Shown in pieces: positions 61,780 to 64,000 of a stretch of DNA of 64,000 nucleotides. The notes under the pieces were generated by a model. That model was not told where the DNA came from and searched no databases. It was given only the letters and a program-made list of their open reading frames with translations. Position 1 is the first letter of the stretch, and each line of letters starts with the position of its first letter. Location of the stretch: NCBI GenBank assembly GCA_963921795.1, contig OY997658.1, positions 32,346,933 to 32,410,932 of the forward strand, written 5' to 3'. The translations under genes were made by a program, and so were the position numbers. Source of the stretch: Nannobrachium achirus. Lineage: Eukaryota > Chordata > Actinopteri > Myctophiformes > Myctophidae.

Positions 61780-61982
61780 TGTTCCCCAGGTTCTATGTTA
61801 CCCACTTACCACCTAAAGTCCTAAACCTAACCTTAACCCTAACCCTAACCTCAGTAAAACTAAACCTGGTGAAATGCTTACCTCCTGACGCTGGTGAATG
61901 CTAACCTGGTGAAATGCTAACCTGCCGATGCCGGTTGAATGTTAACCTGGGAAGTGGGGAACCTAGAACCTGGGGAACATAC

Positions 61983-61983
<1 letters not shown>
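61780..61983. mobile_element. Foldback MITE with telomere-like interior
   Basis: Ends TATGTTCCCCAGGTTCTATG and, inverted, TATGTTCCCCAGGTTCTAGG. Interior CCTTAACCCTAACCCTAACC TCAGTAA, then repeats of CTGGTGAAATGCTAACC. Confidence 0.75.
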
Positions 61984-62013
<30 letters not shown>

Positions 62014-62322
62014 GATCTCTCGCTCAGATACTATGTTGGTCAGACTCAGTGGGCTGTCGCATCAACAGTCCTAGCATCAACCCTAGCGTTCTAACAGCGT
62101 CTGTGTTTCTCTCGGTCCCCCGCGGTGCTGTTCCATATCAGCACTTCAGTAGCAATCCAGATAAATATCAAACATTTTTGAAAATACTCGGGGTGGCCCC
62201 GACCATCCTCCGAGCAACTCGGCAGGGTTAAGATTAGATCTTTGAACCCTCACACTAGACGATATTTATTTAGAGGAGGGTCGTTAAATGCCCCAATTAT
62301 CTGCTAGTGAAAGATGCACATG

Positions 62323-62342
62323 CACAAGCGCACACACACACA

Positions 62343-62433
<91 letters not shown>
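62323..62433. repeat. (CA)n microsatellite
   Basis: Pure CA run after a few CACG units. Confidence 0.97.
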
Positions 62434-62435
<2 letters not shown>

Positions 62436-62881
62436 TTTTCTCTAGATCAACAGCAAGTTGACATACCAAAAAGAATATTGCTCTAAGGAACACATTTAGA
62501 AGATCAGAAGCAGAAAGGGAGTGACAGACTCATAGACAGAATAGGAGAAAGAGGGGGATTTTCTTCTTTTTTTTCGTTGAGCGGTTGACCCACCTTGCCC
62601 GCCCCAGGGTAATTGCGTCAACGGGACAACGGGTCATCACCAACCCTTAAAGATTGGTTCTGTGGCGACCTCAACACGGGCAACCCGTAACTACCAATAT
62701 TTATAAGGAACTTTACAGACAAAGAAGGCCATAGTCGCGTACAATAAGAGGACATGGCAACACTGCTGGTTATGTAGCCTACGTATATATTGGAGTTATT
62801 CCAATGTAATTGAAAGCCTAATCTTTGATACCTTTGTCGTCTATGATATGCACTGTCCTATGCTATATAATAAACCAATCC

Positions 62882-63057
62882 ATATATCGTCTCTGTCGGG
62901 TGGAAACGTCACTATGTCCAAAACTGGTACTTTTCAGGATTCAAAAGTAACGTGTTTCGAGCTTTTCAGATCCGCTGCTTTTGATGCTTTTGTGTGACAC
63001 CAGTATGGTCAAGTAGGGGATTCATTTACAGTTAGTTTCAGCCCGACAGCAACCATT
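62882..63057. mobile_element. MITE, family G, short
   Basis: Ends ATATCGTCTCTGTCGGGTGG and TTTCAGCCCGACAGCAACC. Only half of the palindrome remains (62950-62985). Confidence 0.65.
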
Positions 63058-63345
63058 ATGTTCACCACCAGAGCGTGTTGATCAAAGCTATAGGTGGCTC
63101 ACACAGTTCTGCTGGTTGTTTAAGCTCCCAGGGTTTGTGAATATAATGATCATGGTGTCACTGTGGTCTCCGGCAGTCTGTGTGGAGCCTATTCATTATC
63201 AGACACGTCCATTGTTCCATTCCTTGCCTTTTCTCTGTGCCCTTGCATTGCCTCTCAGCGAGGCTGCTTCCAGTCTGGTGTTTTTGCTTCCGTTGCCTTT
63301 ACCGCCCATCCAGCAGCTCTTCATGTAGATTTGTTCACCATACAT

Positions 63346-63810
63346 CAGTGGTCTTCAAACGTTTTCAGGCCAAGGACCTCTTAGTTGAGAGAGAGATGAA
63401 GCAGAGACCCCCACAACCTTTTCAGAGATTCCATATAGTTTCATCTTTTGACAGCACAATTGTCAGTGTATTTTGGATTCATGTCAATGTGTGTTTTCAG
63501 ATATTTAACCACTTGAGCCGTCAATACTTAAAAAAAACTTGACCTTTCACTCTGTACTTAGTCTGCTCTTTTTGCCCTGTACACCAAAGCTCTTTGCCGA
63601 AAATAGCCGATCTACAAGCTCACAATGATCGGCTATTTTCTTGTAGATATTTTTTTTGTGTAGATGTGGCTAAAGTTCTCAGAATATGGACGCTAGGGTT
63701 CAAGTGGTTAGTATAAAAAAGGATTAAAATAAGGTTTCTATCACACAAAGATTTGGAGGACCCCCCGTAGTAACTCTGAGGACCCCATAGGGGTCCCGGA
63801 CCCCCTGCTG
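63346..63810. mobile_element. hAT-type MITE, family C, inverted, with nested family H
   Basis: Starts CAGTGGTCTTCAAACGTTTT. The right end CCGGACCCCCTGCTG lacks the last bases. Family H lies at 63505-63710 and the palindrome at 63597-63645. TACAT occurs on both sides but is too short to prove a TSD. Confidence 0.72.
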
Positions 63811-63843
63811 TACATTGTCTCATTTGTGTTTCTGTACCGAGAG

Positions 63844-63846
<3 letters not shown>

Positions 63847-63892
<46 letters not shown>
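63847..63892. repeat. (GA)n microsatellite
   Basis: Pure GA run. Confidence 0.96.
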
Positions 63893-63897
<5 letters not shown>

Positions 63898-64000
63898 AAG
63901 AGCACACACACACGCACACGCACAACCCTTGTCAAGCAGGCAGGATATCTCCAATACGACTATTCTAAGCCACATTTTGCATTACACATCCAGATATTTT

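Overview
The window looks like nuclear DNA of a teleost fish. It holds one complete and one partial vertebrate-type gene with GT-AG introns. The rest is dominated by long CA/TG, GATA and GACA microsatellites and by many short non-autonomous DNA transposons of kinds common in fish. No species is named, because nothing in the window fixes it.

Two protein genes are supported. GDAP1 (ganglioside-induced differentiation-associated protein 1) lies on the minus strand at 11460-21194. It has six coding exons of 159, 193, 174, 95, 115 and 353 nt that join in frame to 362 codons plus stop. JPH1 (junctophilin 1) begins on the plus strand at 22953. Exon 1 (22953-23331) and exon 2 (26293-27064) encode residues 1-383. 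The remaining exons (end of the helical region, divergent region and C-terminal membrane anchor) were not found in the 37 kb that follow and probably lie beyond the right edge. The start codons are 1.76 kb apart, head to head, the same arrangement as the human GDAP1/JPH1 pair. The space between them is the likely shared promoter region.

Layout: 1-11459 is downstream of GDAP1 (repeats, then a repeat-poor stretch at 9250-11316 that probably includes the 3' UTR). 11460-21194 is GDAP1; its introns carry a Tc1-like remnant, a 1 kb inverted repeat and a hAT-type element inside a GATA microsatellite. 21195-22952 is the intergenic region. 22953-27064 holds JPH1 exons 1-2. 27065-64000 is JPH1 intron 2 or beyond and is almost wholly repeats.

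Repeat boundaries come from terminal inverted repeats plus target-site duplications (TSDs) that can be read directly. Eight hAT-type elements have exact 8-bp TSDs: 9001, 18191, 25755, 39267, 42769, 48013, 52448 and 56939. Several more have near-exact ones. The most striking pattern is a 45-80 bp palindrome (arms like AAAATAGCAGATCTACAAGC and its reverse complement). It recurs about 35 times, inside element families with unrelated termini, and several copies show paired substitutions in the two arms. Repeats with Helitron-like 3' ends and foldback elements with telomere-like interiors are also present.
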